Shown here one piece after another: positions 1-24,339 of a stretch of 64,000 bases of DNA. Within the stretch, counting starts at the first letter, position 1. Every line of letters begins with the position of its first letter. A model generated the notes under the pieces. That model was not told the origin of the DNA and made no database searches. It worked only from the letters and a program-made list of their open reading frames with translations. Position numbers and translations under genes: made by a program. The DNA is taken from positions 10,745,949 through 10,809,948 of the forward strand of contig CM022669.1 of NCBI GenBank assembly GCA_012295275.1. The letters run 5' to 3'. The DNA comes from Chrysomallon squamiferum. Lineage: Eukaryota > Mollusca > Gastropoda > Neomphalida > Peltospiridae.

Positions 1-3000
1 CAGATATACATTTATACATTTATACAGTGATATGCAGTACATTCATATACTGACATAAATTACTTTAATATATGAACACGTAAACGTAAATACCCATACA
101 GATATACATTTATACAGTGATATGCAGTACATTCATATACTGACATAAATTACTTTAATATATGAACACGTAAACGTAAATACCCATACAGATATACATT
201 TATACAGTGATATGCAGTACATTCATATACTGACATAAATTACTTTAATATATGAACACGTAAACGTAAATACCCATACAGATATACATTTATACATTTT
301 TGATAGTGATATGCAGTACATTCATATACTGACATAAATTACTTTAATATATGAACACGTAAACGTAAATACCCATACAGATATACATTTATACATTTAT
401 ACAGTGATATGCAGTACATTCATATACTGACATAAATTACTTTAATATATGAACACGTAAACGTAAATACCCATACAGATATACATTTATACATTTATAC
501 AGTGATATGCAGTACATTCATATACTGACATAAATTACTTTAATATATGAACACGTAAACGTAAATACCCATACAGATATACATTTATACATTTATACAG
601 TGATATGCAGTACATTCATATACTGACATAAATTACTTTAATATATGAACACGTAAACGTAAATACCCATACAGATATACATTTATACATTTATACAGTG
701 ATATGCAGTACATTCATATACTGACATAAATTACTTTAATATATGAACACGTAAACGTAAATACCCATACAGATATACATTTATACATTTATACAGTGAT
801 ATGCAGTACATTCATATACTGACATAAATTACTTTAATATATGAACACGTAAACGTAAATACCCATACAGATATACATTTATACATTTATACAGTGATAT
901 GCAGTACATTCATATACTGACATAAATTACTTTAATATATGAACACGTAAACGTAAATACCCATACAGATATACATTTATACATTTATACAGTGATATGC
1001 AGTACATTCATATACTGACATAAATTACTTTAATATATGAACACGTAAACGTAAATACCCATACAGATATACATTTATACATTTATACAGTGATATGCAG
1101 TACATTCATATACTGACATAAATTACTTTAATATATGAACACGTAAACGTAAATACCCATACAGATATACATTTATACAGTGATATGCAGTACATTCATA
1201 TACTGACATAAATTACTTTAATATATGAACACGTAAACGTAAATACCCATACAGATACATTTATACATTTATACATTTTATACAGTGATATGCAGTACAT
1301 TCATATACTGACATAAATTACTTTAATATATGAACACGTAAACGTAAATACCCATACAGATATACATTTATACAGTGATATGCAGTACATTCATATACTG
1401 ACATAAATTACTTTAATATATGAACACGTAAACGTAAATACCCATACAGATTTATACATTTATACAGTGATATGCAGTACATTCATATACTGACATAAAT
1501 TACTTTAATATATGAACACGTAAACGTAAATACCCATACAGATATACATTTATACATTTATACAGTGATATGCAGTACATTCATATACTGACATAAATTA
1601 CTTTAATATATGAACACGTAAACGTAAATACCCATACAGATATACATTTATACATTTATAACAGTGATATGCAGTACATTCATATACTGACATAAATTAC
1701 TTTAATATATGAACACGTAAACGTAAATACCCATACAGATATACATTTATACATTTATACAGTGATATGCAGTACATTCATATACTGACATAAATTACTT
1801 TAATATATGAACACGTAAACGTAAATACCCATACAGATATACATTTATACATTTATACAGTGATATGCAGTACATTCATATACTGACATAAATTACTTTA
1901 ATATATGAACACGTAAACGTAAATACCCATACAGATATACATTTATACATTTATACAGTGATATGCAGTACATTCATATACTGACATAAATTACTTTAAT
2001 ATATGAACACGTAAACGTAAATACCCATACAGATATACATTTATACATTTATACAGTGATATGCAGTACATTCATATACTGACATAAATTACTTTAATAT
2101 ATGAACACGTAAACGTAAATACCCATACAGATATACATTTATACATTTATACAGTGATATGCAGTACATTCATATACTGACATAAATTACTTTAATATAT
2201 GAACACGTAAACGTAAATACCCATACAGATATACATTTATACATTTATACAGTGATATGCAGTACATTCATATACTGACATAAATTACTTTAATATATGA
2301 ACACGTAAACGTAAATACCCATACAGATATACATTTATACATTTATACAGTGATATGCAGTACATTCATATACTGACATAAATTACTTTAATATATGAAC
2401 ACGTAAACGTAAATACCCATACAGATATACATTTATACATTTATACAGTGATATGCAGTACATTCATATACTGACATAAATTACTTTAATATATGAACAC
2501 GTAAACGTAAATACCCATACAGATATACATTTATACATTTATACAGTGATATGCAGTACATTCATATACTGACATAAATTACTTTAATATATGAACACGT
2601 AAACGTAAATACCCATACAGATATACATTTATACATTTATACAGTGATATGCAGTACATTCATATACTGACATAAATTACTTTAATATATGAACACGTAA
2701 ACGTAAATACCCATACAGATATACATTTATACATTTATACAGTGATATGCAGTACATTCATATACTGACATAAATTACTTTAATATATGAACACGTAAAC
2801 GTAAATACCCATACAGATATACATTTATACATTTATACAGTACATTCATATACTGACATAAATTACTTTAATATATGAACACGTAAACGTAAATACCCAT
2901 ACAGATATACATTTATACAGTGATATGCAGTACATTCATATACTGACATAAATTACTTTAATATATGAACACGTAAACGTAAATACCCATACAGATATAC

Positions 3001-4329
3001 ATTTATACATTTATACAGTGATATGCAGTACATTCATATACTGACATAAATTACTTTAATATATGAACACGTAAACGTAAATACCCATACAGATATACAT
3101 TTATACAGTGATACGCAGTACATTCATATACTGACATAAATTACTTTAATATATGAACACGTAAACGTAAATACCCATACAGATATACATTTATACATTT
3201 ATACAGTGATATGCAGTACATTCATATACTGACATAAATTACTTTAATATATGAACACGTAAACGTAAATACCCATACAGATATACATTTATACATTTAT
3301 ACAGTGATATGCAGTACATTCATATACTGACATAAATTACTTTAATATATGAACACGTAAACGTAAATACCCATACAGATATACATTTATACATTTATAC
3401 AGTGATATGCAGTACATTCATATACTGACATAAATTACTTTAATATATGAACACGTAAACGTAAATACCCATACAGATATACATTTATACATTTATACAG
3501 TGATATGCAGTACATTCATATACTGACATAAATTACTTTAATATATGAACACGTAAACGTAAATACCCATACAGATATACATTTATACATTTATACAGTG
3601 ATATGCAGTACATTCATATACTGACATAAATTACTTTAATATATGAACACGTAAACGTAAATACCCATACAGATATACATTTATACATTTATACAGTGAT
3701 ATGCAGTACATTCATATACTGACATAAATTACTTTAATATATGAACACGTAAACGTAAATACCCATACAGATATACATTTATACAGTGATACGCAGTACA
3801 TTCATATACTGACATAAATTACTTTAATATATGAACACGTAAACGTAAATACCCATACAGATATACATTTATACAGTGATATGCAGTACATTCATATACT
3901 GACATAAATTACTTTAATATATGAACACGTAAACGTAAATACCCATACAGATATACATTTATACATTTATACAGTGATATGCAGTACATTCATATACTGA
4001 CATAAATTACTTTAATATATGAACACGTAAACGTAAATACCCATACAGATATACATTTATACATTTATACAGTGATATGCAGTACATTCATATACTGACA
4101 TAAATTACTTTAATATATGAACACGTAAACGTAAATACCCATACAGATATACATTTATACAGTAATATGCAGTACATTCATATACTGACATAAATTACTT
4201 TAATATATGAACACGTAAACGTAAATACCCATACAGATATACATTTATACAGTGATATGCAGTACATTCATATACTGACATAAATTACTTTAATATATGA
4301 ACACGTAAACGTAAATACCCATACAGATA
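1..4329. repeat. 98-bp satellite array (about 45 units) inside intron 2 of DUF885 gene A
   Basis: The whole segment is head-to-tail copies of one unit, mostly 98 bp. A 90-bp variant lacks one of two ATTTATAC repeats (for example the second unit, 99-188). Units are almost identical, with isolated changes such as GATACGCAG near 3110 and 3790. The array stops at 4329 and runs off the left edge. It lies on the 3' side of gene A exon 2 (minus strand), so it occupies intron 2. The core CAGTGATATGCAGTAC also occurs once, with recognisable flanking similarity, in intron 2 of gene B (about 18366) and gene C (about 32167). The array is therefore inferred to be an expansion of intron sequence. There is no coding potential. 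Confidence 0.95.
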
Positions 4330-4360
<31 letters not shown>

Positions 4361-4771
4361 GAGATGCATTTATATATCAGTGTGTCTGTGCGTGTGTTTG
4401 TGTTTATATATATAGTTACTTTCCTATCCGTCTATAAGCAAGATTACATGCATATCTGCACATATCTATCTATCTTTCTATCTATATATACACACACACA
4501 TACACATGTATATATACATACACATTTATCCGTACATACATACGTAGCAGATTTATACACAGAAACACACATACGTAGCTATATGTATTGCATACATACA
4601 TACATAGATACATACATACATACATACACACACAGATATACACTCTCACTAACATATACATAAATACATACATACATACACACACAGATATACACTCTCA
4701 CTAACATATACATACATACATATGCACATACAACCAAACATGTTTACACATTTACGTTAATTAATACTAAC
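4330..4771. repeat. CA-rich and CATA-rich microsatellites, remainder of gene A intron 2
   Basis: A (CA)n run at about 4337-4361 is followed by interspersed CATA/CACA repeats up to about 4730. The segment between them resembles intron 2 of genes B and C, including a shared stretch reading ACATGCATATCTGCAC or similar. Short open frames here are translated repeats, not genes. Confidence 0.8.
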
Positions 4772-5124
4772 GTTTCTTCTGGAATATTCCTCCACTGATA
4801 ATTTCTCTAAACAATTGTCGAATCTTGTTATGCCGAGGTCGGTAGCGTATTCTGGTCTTATACTCGTATACCATTCGTAGAACCAGTCTTGTAAGTGCTG
4901 CAGATCTTGATCGACGTTAACTAAACATTATTTCAAATTCTCCATAAATATTACATAAGATAAACAAAAATCACAAAGTGTATTATTTATGTATATATGT
5001 GTTTTCGAACGAATTTCCTATTGTCTTAAATATGTCTAATTAGATGTGTAAAGAGAAAATATGCAGGGAAAAACAGGCGATTGAACACATTGAATTCACC
5101 AGCCTGCGGACAGACCGTCGAGAC

Positions 5125-5173
<49 letters not shown>

Positions 5174-5520
5174 TTATGTATGTGTATATATATATGTATG
5201 TATGTATGTATGTATACATACAAAGGGTATGTATGTATGTATGTATGTATACATACAAAAGGTATGCATGTTTATGTATAGCTGTATGTGTTTATGTATA
5301 TATTTCAATGTGTGTTTTTCTGGATATATAGTACTGCAAGCACTTATACGTAACTGTACTTTAACGAATTTATATTTTACATCAGACAGATATATCAACA
5401 CAAGCCGTATGAAACAAACTTTGTTAGAATGGAAATGATCAAAGTATTTTCCAAAAGTAACTTACCACCTCCGACAGTGGTAAGTAGAAAACAAATCGTC
5501 AAGCGAGGTAACCAAGTCAT
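4772..5520 (-). CDS. DUF885-family secreted protein gene A, 5' end only (exons 1-2)
   Basis: First two exons of a third DUF885 paralog; the rest lies beyond the left edge, past the satellite. Exon 1 is 5520-5466: start codon, then MTWLPRLTICFLLTTVGG, a short hydrophobic signal peptide, ending at donor GTAAGT. Exon 2 is 4920-4772: it encodes 50 residues beginning NVDQDLQHLQDWFYEW and containing ATDLGI, and ends at donor GTTAGT. Phases (1, then 0) and exon lengths (55 and 149 nt) are identical to genes B and C. The Cys at the end of the signal peptide in B and C is Gly here. No stop is visible in these two exons, but whether the gene is functional cannot be judged from this window. Confidence 0.8.
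5127..5290. repeat. (GT)n followed by (TATG)n microsatellite in gene A intron 1
   Basis: About 40 bp of GT dinucleotides at 5127-5167 run into TATG tetranucleotides with two copies of a TACATACAAA(A/G)GGTATG motif. Confidence 0.9.
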
Positions 5521-6807
5521 CTCTGATTCTCTCTCTGTACGAAAGAAAGAAAATAATCATGTACATAAACACAGAATTTTCCTCGAGAAGACAACTTCAA
5601 GTGAGTTTTAAAACTCGGCGTTAACTCACATTTAAATTAAATTAGTATTGATATTCAAATCTCGTAACAACCAGTCCGTATTAAACACATTTTAAACTGT
5701 AACAAAATCTAACTTACGTTTCATCTACTAACCCGCCAGTATGGATTCTGTTCAGAAATTTCTAGTAATAAATAAATGAAAATATCGAAGTCACACATAT
5801 AACAACAACTGCTGCAACTGTTTCACATATACTAACATCAATAAAAATATAAATATACAAAACAGACATAAAGTGGTCATAAATAGATTATAGATAGCTT
5901 AAAACAATATGTTAGCGGTATCTCTATAAATTATATAATTTTATTTGTTTTGCACATTTTTATTTCGAACGTAAACTGTTGATTGCAAAATGATTGCTGT
6001 AATCAAAAATCATATTTGAATTATTAATTTTATTTCACTGAAAAATAACCAGACAAAGTTTTAAAATCAGCTCTATCAGTTTATAAATATCTGGGTCATC
6101 ACCATCCAGTTTTCATTTTAATGCATGTACGTCTTAAAAATTGAACTTATTTACCTTCAAATAATTTGTTTGTCATATGTTATTATTTATGTGTTTACTT
6201 TAACTAGTGTGTTCGTATCACCGCGGTTTTTCAGACATACGCACGCACACAAACACACACATACAAACTCACACAAACACACACACACAAACTCACAAAC
6301 ACACAAAAGCTTGCACACCACATATACAGTTATTAAACACACTGAACTAATCATGAGATAACACTGGCTTTATTACTATTGCTTTTATTTATTTATTTTA
6401 TTTATAATTTATTTATTTATTTATTTATTTATTGGTAGATTTGTATTCTGAACAACATTGAAATACAACCAAGAAACTGATAGATTTCGAAAAGAATAGC
6501 TGAGAAATAAATGTTGGACAGCAATCGGTGGATGAGTGACAATGACAGAATACACATGAAAGACATATGGGGAGGCGTGTCACTATGAATATTTGAATAG
6601 CGCGAGCGACCACCATTTGCAATAACATACGTCATACCTCGACAGCTCATCGACCCGGTAAATCAGCTTGGACTGCACGAGGAAAACAGTGGTCTAAACC
6701 TTTAGCCGACCTCTGTTCTAGGGAAACTGGATTTCAAATAAAGTGCTGAAGAAATAACGAGACTAACGTTATGTTAAAACAAACAGTGGCAATACGTTTC
6801 TATCAAC
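5521..6807. other. 5' flank of gene A, no gene
   Basis: AT-rich sequence with scattered similarity to the 5' flanks of genes B and C, for example the block ending in CACCATCCAGTTTTCATTTTA near 6100. It holds a CA-rich microsatellite at 6238-6305 and a (TTTA)n run at 6388-6434. No supported coding sequence. Confidence 0.6.
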
Positions 6808-7763
6808 GGTTTATTCCCGATTCTGGCATTCTCGAATCTGGCAGTGAGATTATAACACATCTTAATTGGACACGCCATTTGTTCCATTTCTGTCATTTTA
6901 TTTCTCTCCCTTACTAATTGGTGTTCCGTCACCTTAATTGATGGCCCATCACCTTAATTGATGTACTTTTGTTAAACTGTATTTTGTTCACAATTTGTAG
7001 AGATACTGGTCAGCTCCTCCCGTGCTCGCTTCCGCAAGGTGTTGGTCAGTAGGTGGACAGACACTTCGCTCTCATCCGAGGAATGGATGTGGTCTTTACC
7101 TCTCCTGACCACCGTCCCATCCGGTGTAGTAGTCACGGCGGCAAGGCACCTCGAATACAAACATCTCCATGGTACCGCACCATTCTTGTTACTAATCCGC
7201 CGTGCATACCTATATCCACCAAGTATGATGTCCGCGCCTGGTTTTCTGCCAAAAAAAATTTCTCCCTTCGCAGCCATGATTACACATAACAAACATCTTG
7301 AACCTTGAAAAAAATGAACTTGCTAATCACAGCAAGCTGTTGTGAAGCACGTCTACGACGGGCACGCTTTCTGACAGGTCAGCGGGCGTGTCCGTCGCAG
7401 AAAAGAGTTTTGGGTAGGGATAGAGAATGGGTTCTCGTTACGACTGCAGGACACAAGGGAGTGTCCAGCACATCGGATCGTAACGAACTGATGATAACAA
7501 ACTGTACAGTATTTATATAGGTAGTATTTCCTGTCTCCGAATTTTATACATCTCTTAATTGATCTTGTTAACCCCACATGTCTCCAAATTTTACTGAGAT
7601 TCAACATTAATTTCGTATCTCCAAAACATTGATTTTCTTGCAATCTCTATTCCGGCTCCAAAACATTTGAATTTAATGCAGTTAATCCCCCTCTGTTCTT
7701 CATGGCTCACCTCTGCCCTTTTTCACTCACCGATTACCTAATCTGGAGACTGCCACTTTTGGG
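6808..7763 (-). mobile_element. FLYWCH-ORF DNA transposon, degraded copy 1 (MULE-like)
   Basis: Its left end (6808) reads GGTTTATTCCC..., which is the terminal repeat seen at the right end of the copies at 13656-14462 and 16726-17283 in reverse orientation. It shares with them the motifs CATTAATTGGTGTTCC / TTATAACACATCTTAA and the FLYWCH reading frame. The inner (right) end is decayed near GAGACTGCCACTTTTGGGA. No clean target-site duplication was found. Assignment to the Mutator-like superfamily rests only on the FLYWCH domain, which often accompanies MULE transposases; no transposase domain is present. Confidence 0.7.
6972..7277 (-). pseudogene. FLYWCH zinc-finger ORF of transposon copy 1
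   Basis: The frame starts at MAAKGEIFFG (start codon at 7277). It reads through a FLYWCH-type finger: GYRYARRISNKNGAVPWRC, a second Cys after YSR, a TTTPDGTVVRRG strand and the terminal HIH. The C..C..H..H ligands are therefore all present. The finger is followed by a basic KRAREELTSI segment, and then the frame runs out into element 3' sequence. The conserved continuation present in the 13.9-kb copy (IYDEERKKLL...) is deleted. FLYWCH domains bind DNA and occur at the N-terminus of some transposases; here it is a remnant. Confidence 0.7.
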
Positions 7764-7777
7764 AAATCAACCAGTGG

Positions 7778-8163
7778 TTTAATTCTGGCATTCCCCCAGT
7801 GAGATTATAACACATCTTAACTTCAGTTGTTCCATTTCTGGCATTTTATTTATTACTAATTGGTGTTCCGCATTAATTGATATACTTTTTTAAACCCATT
7901 TTGTTCTATTTGAAAGCTCATTCAGTTACACTTTACACACGAAATATAGAACACCTCCGCAAGCTGAAATATACCTCTTAACTGATCTCGTTAACCCCTA
8001 ATCTGGATTTTGCTGAGAGTTTCATGTCTCCAAACATTGAATACCTGTTCCGGCTCAATGCTATCTCGTTAACAATGCTGTTTTAATCTCGTTATTGGTC
8101 ACGCCAGTTTTCCCATTTCTGGAAGCGGATTAATCACCGATAAAGACTGCCAGTTTTTTTTTC
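7778..8163 (-). mobile_element. Second, shorter decayed copy of the FLYWCH transposon ends
   Basis: Beginning near 7778 the end-sequence motifs of copy 1 recur (TTAATTCTGGCATTC, AGTGAGATTATAACACATCT, then the AAGCTCATTCAGTTACACTT segment). The copy finishes at AAGACTGCCAGTTTT (about 8163), the opposite terminus. The internal ORF is missing, so it is a deletion derivative lying head-to-tail with copy 1. Confidence 0.6.
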
Positions 8164-8310
8164 ATTTTTTTCGTAACAATGCAGTTTTAATTTTTTTTTT
8201 ATTTTTTTTATTTTTTTTTTTTTTTTTTTTTTTTTATTTGTTTATTTCATTATTTATTTATTTATTTGTTTGTTTATTTGTTTATTTATTTATGTATTTA
8301 TATATTTATT
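8164..8310. repeat. T-rich and (TTTA)n tract
   Basis: Long T runs followed by TTTATTTG/TTTATTTA repeats. The downstream sequence GCTAGCAGCGGTAACGG is shared with the 3' flank of gene C at about 24030. Confidence 0.8.
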
Positions 8311-8382
8311 ATTTTTGTTTTGCTAGCAGCGGTAACGGATTTCCATAAAAAAATATATTTTAAAACCTTTATAATGCATATA

Positions 8383-8602
8383 TAATAAAACCTTCTGACA
8401 TTATGACGTGAGCCTACAAAAAGAAAGAAGGACAAGTGAATAACAATATATATATATATATGTCTACACTAAACATATATTATAAATAATTAATAATACT
8501 GATGATAATAAATAAACAAATAATAATAAATAAACAAATAAACAAAAAAAAAGAATCTAACAAATACCTTATATATAAATAATAATAACGACGATGATCG
8601 AC

Positions 8603-8665
<63 letters not shown>

Positions 8666-8900
8666 TGAAAAAGAAGAAGAAGAATATCAACTCCTACAAC
8701 AGTAAAATACATATTTCTTAATTTACTCTATTAGTAACTTCTACTGAGATTACAACTGCTATGGCAAATCTATGTAACGAAAAAAAAAAACCTAGATTAT
8801 AAATAGCAATAGCTATTAGTTGAAAATGACGAATATACATACATGCATATGAGAAAAGTACAAACATATTTGCAATGAAATTAAACTCGTCAGTACATTC
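8383..8900 (-). pseudogene. Relic of a DUF885 last exon plus intron 16 sequence
   Basis: At 8385-8420 the sequence CTTCTGACATTATGACGTGAGCCTAC is the 5' end of a DUF885 exon 17 with its acceptor, closely matching gene C (24447-24470). The rest of the exon is missing. The following 8421-8895 matches intron 16 of gene C, including the (ATA)n/GATGAT region and the AGATTATAAATAGCA(A/C)TAGCTATTAG stretch. It is therefore a truncated remnant of another gene copy fused to the 3' end of gene B. Confidence 0.65.
8606..8665. repeat. (ATA)n microsatellite
   Basis: About 20 ATA/TAA trinucleotides followed by GAA repeats. Confidence 0.95.
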
Positions 8901-8917
8901 AATGTTCATTTCAAAGT

Positions 8918-8923
8918 TTTATT
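8918..8923 (-). promoter_or_regulatory. Probable polyadenylation signal of gene B
   Basis: AATAAA on the minus strand about 90 bp past the gene B stop codon. The same hexamer in the same context is preserved in the inverted copy D at 38437-38442. Confidence 0.5.
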
Positions 8924-9010
8924 CACGAAGAATTACAATAAAACAACACTCTGAATTCGGTGTGTTTTTAATTTAATTTAATTTTTCTGTTATTTGTTTT
9001 AAGTCTTTCT

Positions 9011-20656
<11,646 letters not shown>

Positions 20657-22572
20657 CTCTGTTTCTTTCTCTGTACGAAAGAAAGAAAATAATGATGTAC
20701 ACAAAGACGGAATTTTTAAGATCTGGAATTGTTTACGAAAACTGTTCAGACTCGGATTTAACTCACATTTAAATCAACTTTGTGACTGATATTCAGCCAG
20801 TAAGAGTGTTAAACGCATTCTAAATTACAGAAAAACGTAGCTTACGTTTCATCTACCAGCCCGCCAGTTCTGATTCTGTTCAGACGTTTCAAGTAATAAA
20901 TAAATACAAATGTCAACATCCGCATGAACTGCTTCACATGAATAACAACTGTTGCACGATTTCCATTTTCATACATAAACATCCATAAAAATAGCGGTTT
21001 GTAAAGTAAACATAAAGATATCATACATATTTTATATATACTTCAGATGTCGGTTATTTATTATTATACAATGTTAATGAAGTAAAAATATTGAACTAAA
21101 CTGTTTTATGACTACCATATATCTGTGATATATGTTTTGTTTTTCTTTTTTCCATCATTTTTTTGTTTTGTTTTTTAAATTCTTGTCTTAGTTTCATTAA
21201 TTAGGACTGATCGTGCGAAATTTTAATCTGAATATATTTTAATAATTGTTATTTACTGAAATTTTTATTATTTAATATAAATCGCAAAAACCATTTTCAG
21301 TGATTCCACGCGGCTGAATAAAGATAATATCAACTATGGAAGTTTTTTTCTGAAACGAATCCCTGTCGATGTCACAGCCTTGCTGGAAACTTAGATTACA
21401 AAACAGTTTTTGCTGTAAACGAAAATCATGAACTGGGCAGAACGCTGCCGTTAACATGTTTGAATTATTAATTTTATTTCACTGAAATCTAAAGTTTTAA
21501 AATCCGCTCCATCACCATCCAGTTTTCATTTTAATTCATGTCGTCAAGCAAGGTAATCAAGTCATCTCTGTTTCTCTCTCTGTACGAAAGAAAAAAATAC
21601 TAATGTACACAAAGACGGAATTGTCCTCGAGAAGACAGCTTTAAGTCGATTTTAAGATCTAGAATTACGTATCAGAAAACTGGAATTAATTAGACTCGGA
21701 CTTAACTCAAATTAAATTAGTGACTGATATTCAGAACTCGTAACACATTCTTGCTTGCGTTTCATCTACTAACCCGCGAGTTAATAAGCCAGTTTTGATT
21801 CTGTTCAGAAATTTCAAGTAATAACTACAAAAATCAACATCAGACTGAACTATTTCACCTAAGTAACAACTGTTGCATGTTTTCAATTTATACGTATAAG
21901 CATCCATAAAAATAGTGGTTTATAAAGTAAACACAGAGATGTCATCAACAGTTTGAGTATACTTGGGGTTAAAACAATATTTTAATGCTATTTGTATAAG
22001 CCACAAAAAAGAAATGTACGTTTTCTCCTTGGTGAGTTTCTAGATAAAAGTAAAATTACATAATTTTATTTGTTTACACATCTTTGAAGGTGGACTTGTT
22101 GTGTCGAACGTTCAGTGAATATTTATTATCATACAATGTTATTGAAGTAAAAATATTGACCTAAACTGTTTTATGACTACTATTTATATGTTGTTTTTTT
22201 GTGTGTTTTTTTGTTGTTTTTGTTTGTTGGTTTTTTTACATTCTTGGGTTAGTTTCACTAATTAGGACTGAACGTGGGAAATTTTAATCTGAATATATCT
22301 TAATAATTGTTATTTACCGAAATTTTGTATTATTTAATATAAATCGCAAAAAACATTTTCAGTGATTCCACGCGGCTGAATAAAGATAATATCAACTATG
22401 GAAGTTTTTTTTCTGAAACGAATCCCTGTCGATGTCACAGCCTTGCTGGAAACTTAGATTAAGAAACAGTTTTTGCTGTAAACGAAAATCATGAACTGGG
22501 CAGAACGCTGCCGTTAACATGTTTGAATTATTAATTTTATTTCACTGAAAACTAAAGTTTTAAAATCCGCTC
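20657..22572. repeat. Tandem duplication of the gene B 5' flank, including a dead exon 1 copy
   Basis: About 20640-21539 and 21540-22572 are two copies of the same ~1-kb block, also present once upstream of gene C (34700-35785). The distal copy contains the first codons of exon 1 (start codon at 21565-21563), but codon 3 is TGA instead of TGG and the exon is truncated at 21541. The segments at 21457-21272 and 35702-35517 each hold the same 61-codon minus-strand open frame (MLTAAFCPVHDFRLQQKLF...). The third copy near 22.4 kb is frameshifted by one extra T. Function unknown; it may simply be shared flank. Confidence 0.7.
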
Positions 22573-22935
22573 CAACTCATTTCTGGACAGCGTGAGACAC
22601 ATTAACGAAGACAATTTCAAAGATGCTCTATTGTCAGTAAATCAGGGCACAGTAGTTGACATTCAAGCGAACTGACATTGTTGTTTACTAGATACCATGT
22701 TGTATGTAACACGTGATGTGCGCGCTCAGGACGTTACCCCTGGAATAGATGACATTTATTCTGACTTGGCTAACATGAAGTGCTGTTAGATGTAGTCACT
22801 GATCATGCACCACAGCATGACTGACACTTTCCCCACCCCATCGATCCGCCTGGACAAGGAAGTCTTTGTGGCTCGTTCTTCATACAGAAATATTTCGAGG
22901 CAGATTAATTTCGGAAGAATAATTCTTTCACTCCC
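22572..22935 (+). pseudogene. Possible decayed coding fragment, family not recognised
   Basis: GC is visibly higher than in the flanks. One plus frame reads NSFLDSVRHINEDNFKDALL, then LYVTRDVRAQDVTPGIDDI, then IRLDKEVFVARSSYR, interrupted by about three stops over roughly 110 codons. The composition looks protein-like, but I cannot name a family. It could be the remnant of a transposon gene or a cellular gene. Confidence 0.3.
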
Positions 22936-24339
22936 ATGTTGTTGTTTTGGGGTTTTCTGGTGTTTCTTTTTACTTCGTTAGGTCGTTTCCTTCAGGTTCG
23001 TATGAACCAGACTGTCTAGAGAATATTAACAGAAAAAGTAGGCATTAAAACCAAATCATTTGTTATAGAAAAATTAATATATTAAGGACGAAGTGAAAGG
23101 GAACCCATTTAATTTTATAATTATTATCTAATTTAGAATAACATTAGCCTATTTTTATATATATATATATATATATCAATTTACCTCGAAACTAACTGGA
23201 TACAAACCCGATTTCTGACCTAAAGCGAATGTAAAAAAACAACAACAACAACATAACAATATCGAAACCTTTCAAAACTCTATAAGGACATTTAAAAAAA
23301 ACATAGAACACTTTGTGATTTGCGCTTAAAAAATGTTTAATCTATGATGATAAAGATCTTACAGTTAACATAAACAACACGCGGAAGTGTATGACTCTCA
23401 GAAAGCCATTAACGAATTATAAGAATATTTTAGTGTAAATTTGTAAAGAATGATAAATAACACCATGGCCAGCTAAGTGCTGTAGTTGTAAACGTGTGCA
23501 ACTCTGTTGATGTAATGGCGGCCATCTTGTTAATTTACACTTTACTTTTGAGGGTCTTTGCTGCAGAACTGTCAGTGACTCGACGGAGATGATTACGTTA
23601 TCTTTGATATTGATACTTTTCTATATTTACACTTTGTTGATTTATCAGTTTGAGTGCGTTTACCAGTTTGTTTGAATGCTCTGCTATGTTGATCGTTATT
23701 ATACGAGTGTTGTACAAAGATAATTGAGAATCAAGGTAAGGCATAACCACATGCAGTAAACACCCTGACCGACAAACACATGGGTAAGCATACAATATTA
23801 TCTCGCAATAACAAAATATTATCTCGTAATAACACAACGTTATCGCGTAATATCGCAGTTATTATGTCTTAATTACGCATTAATATCGCGTGTTAACGCA
23901 ATCCTATCTCGCATTAATGCAATAATCATCTGGCTATAAAATGCAGTGTTATCTCGTAATAATGCAATAAATAAATATATTTTCATTTTATTTTATTTTA
24001 TGTATTTATTTATTTATTATTTTTGTTTTGCTAGCAGCGGTAACGGGTTTCCATAAAAAAAATAATATTATATAGAAATAGAACATATTTATAAAGTTAT
24101 ACCATGTGTTTTGTATAAGAAAAAAAAAAAAAAAAAAAAAAAATAATAATAATAATAATAATGAAAAAAGAAAGAAAATAGGCTGTTAGAACGGAAACAG
24201 TTTTGCCAAAGAGTTAGCAAATCTAACTGAAGTTCAGCGTTTCCGAAAACATCAGTAACTTTGCTTGATATCCCGTCAGCTAATTTGTGTTTACATCACA
24301 AAGTCAAACAGTTCGGGTAAAGCTTTTATTTAATTTGCT
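22936..24339. repeat. Intergenic region between genes B and C, with a degenerate TTATCTCG repeat (23785-23970)
   Basis: The segment 23785-23970 repeats a motif close to TTATCTCGTAATAACGCAA about seven or eight times with variation. A poly(A)/(AAT)n tract follows at about 24120-24162. The stretch at 24030 (GCTAGCAGCGGTAACGG) is shared with 8320. No coding sequence supported. Confidence 0.6.
24325..24330 (-). promoter_or_regulatory. Possible polyadenylation signal of gene C
   Basis: AATAAA on the minus strand 10 bp beyond the gene C stop codon. It is unusually close to the stop, and other AATAAA matches exist further downstream. Confidence 0.35.

Noticed and set aside
1-4329. Regular direct repeats that might suggest a CRISPR array
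   Set aside because: The whole 98-bp period is conserved, with no variable spacers, and the genome is eukaryotic; it is a satellite.
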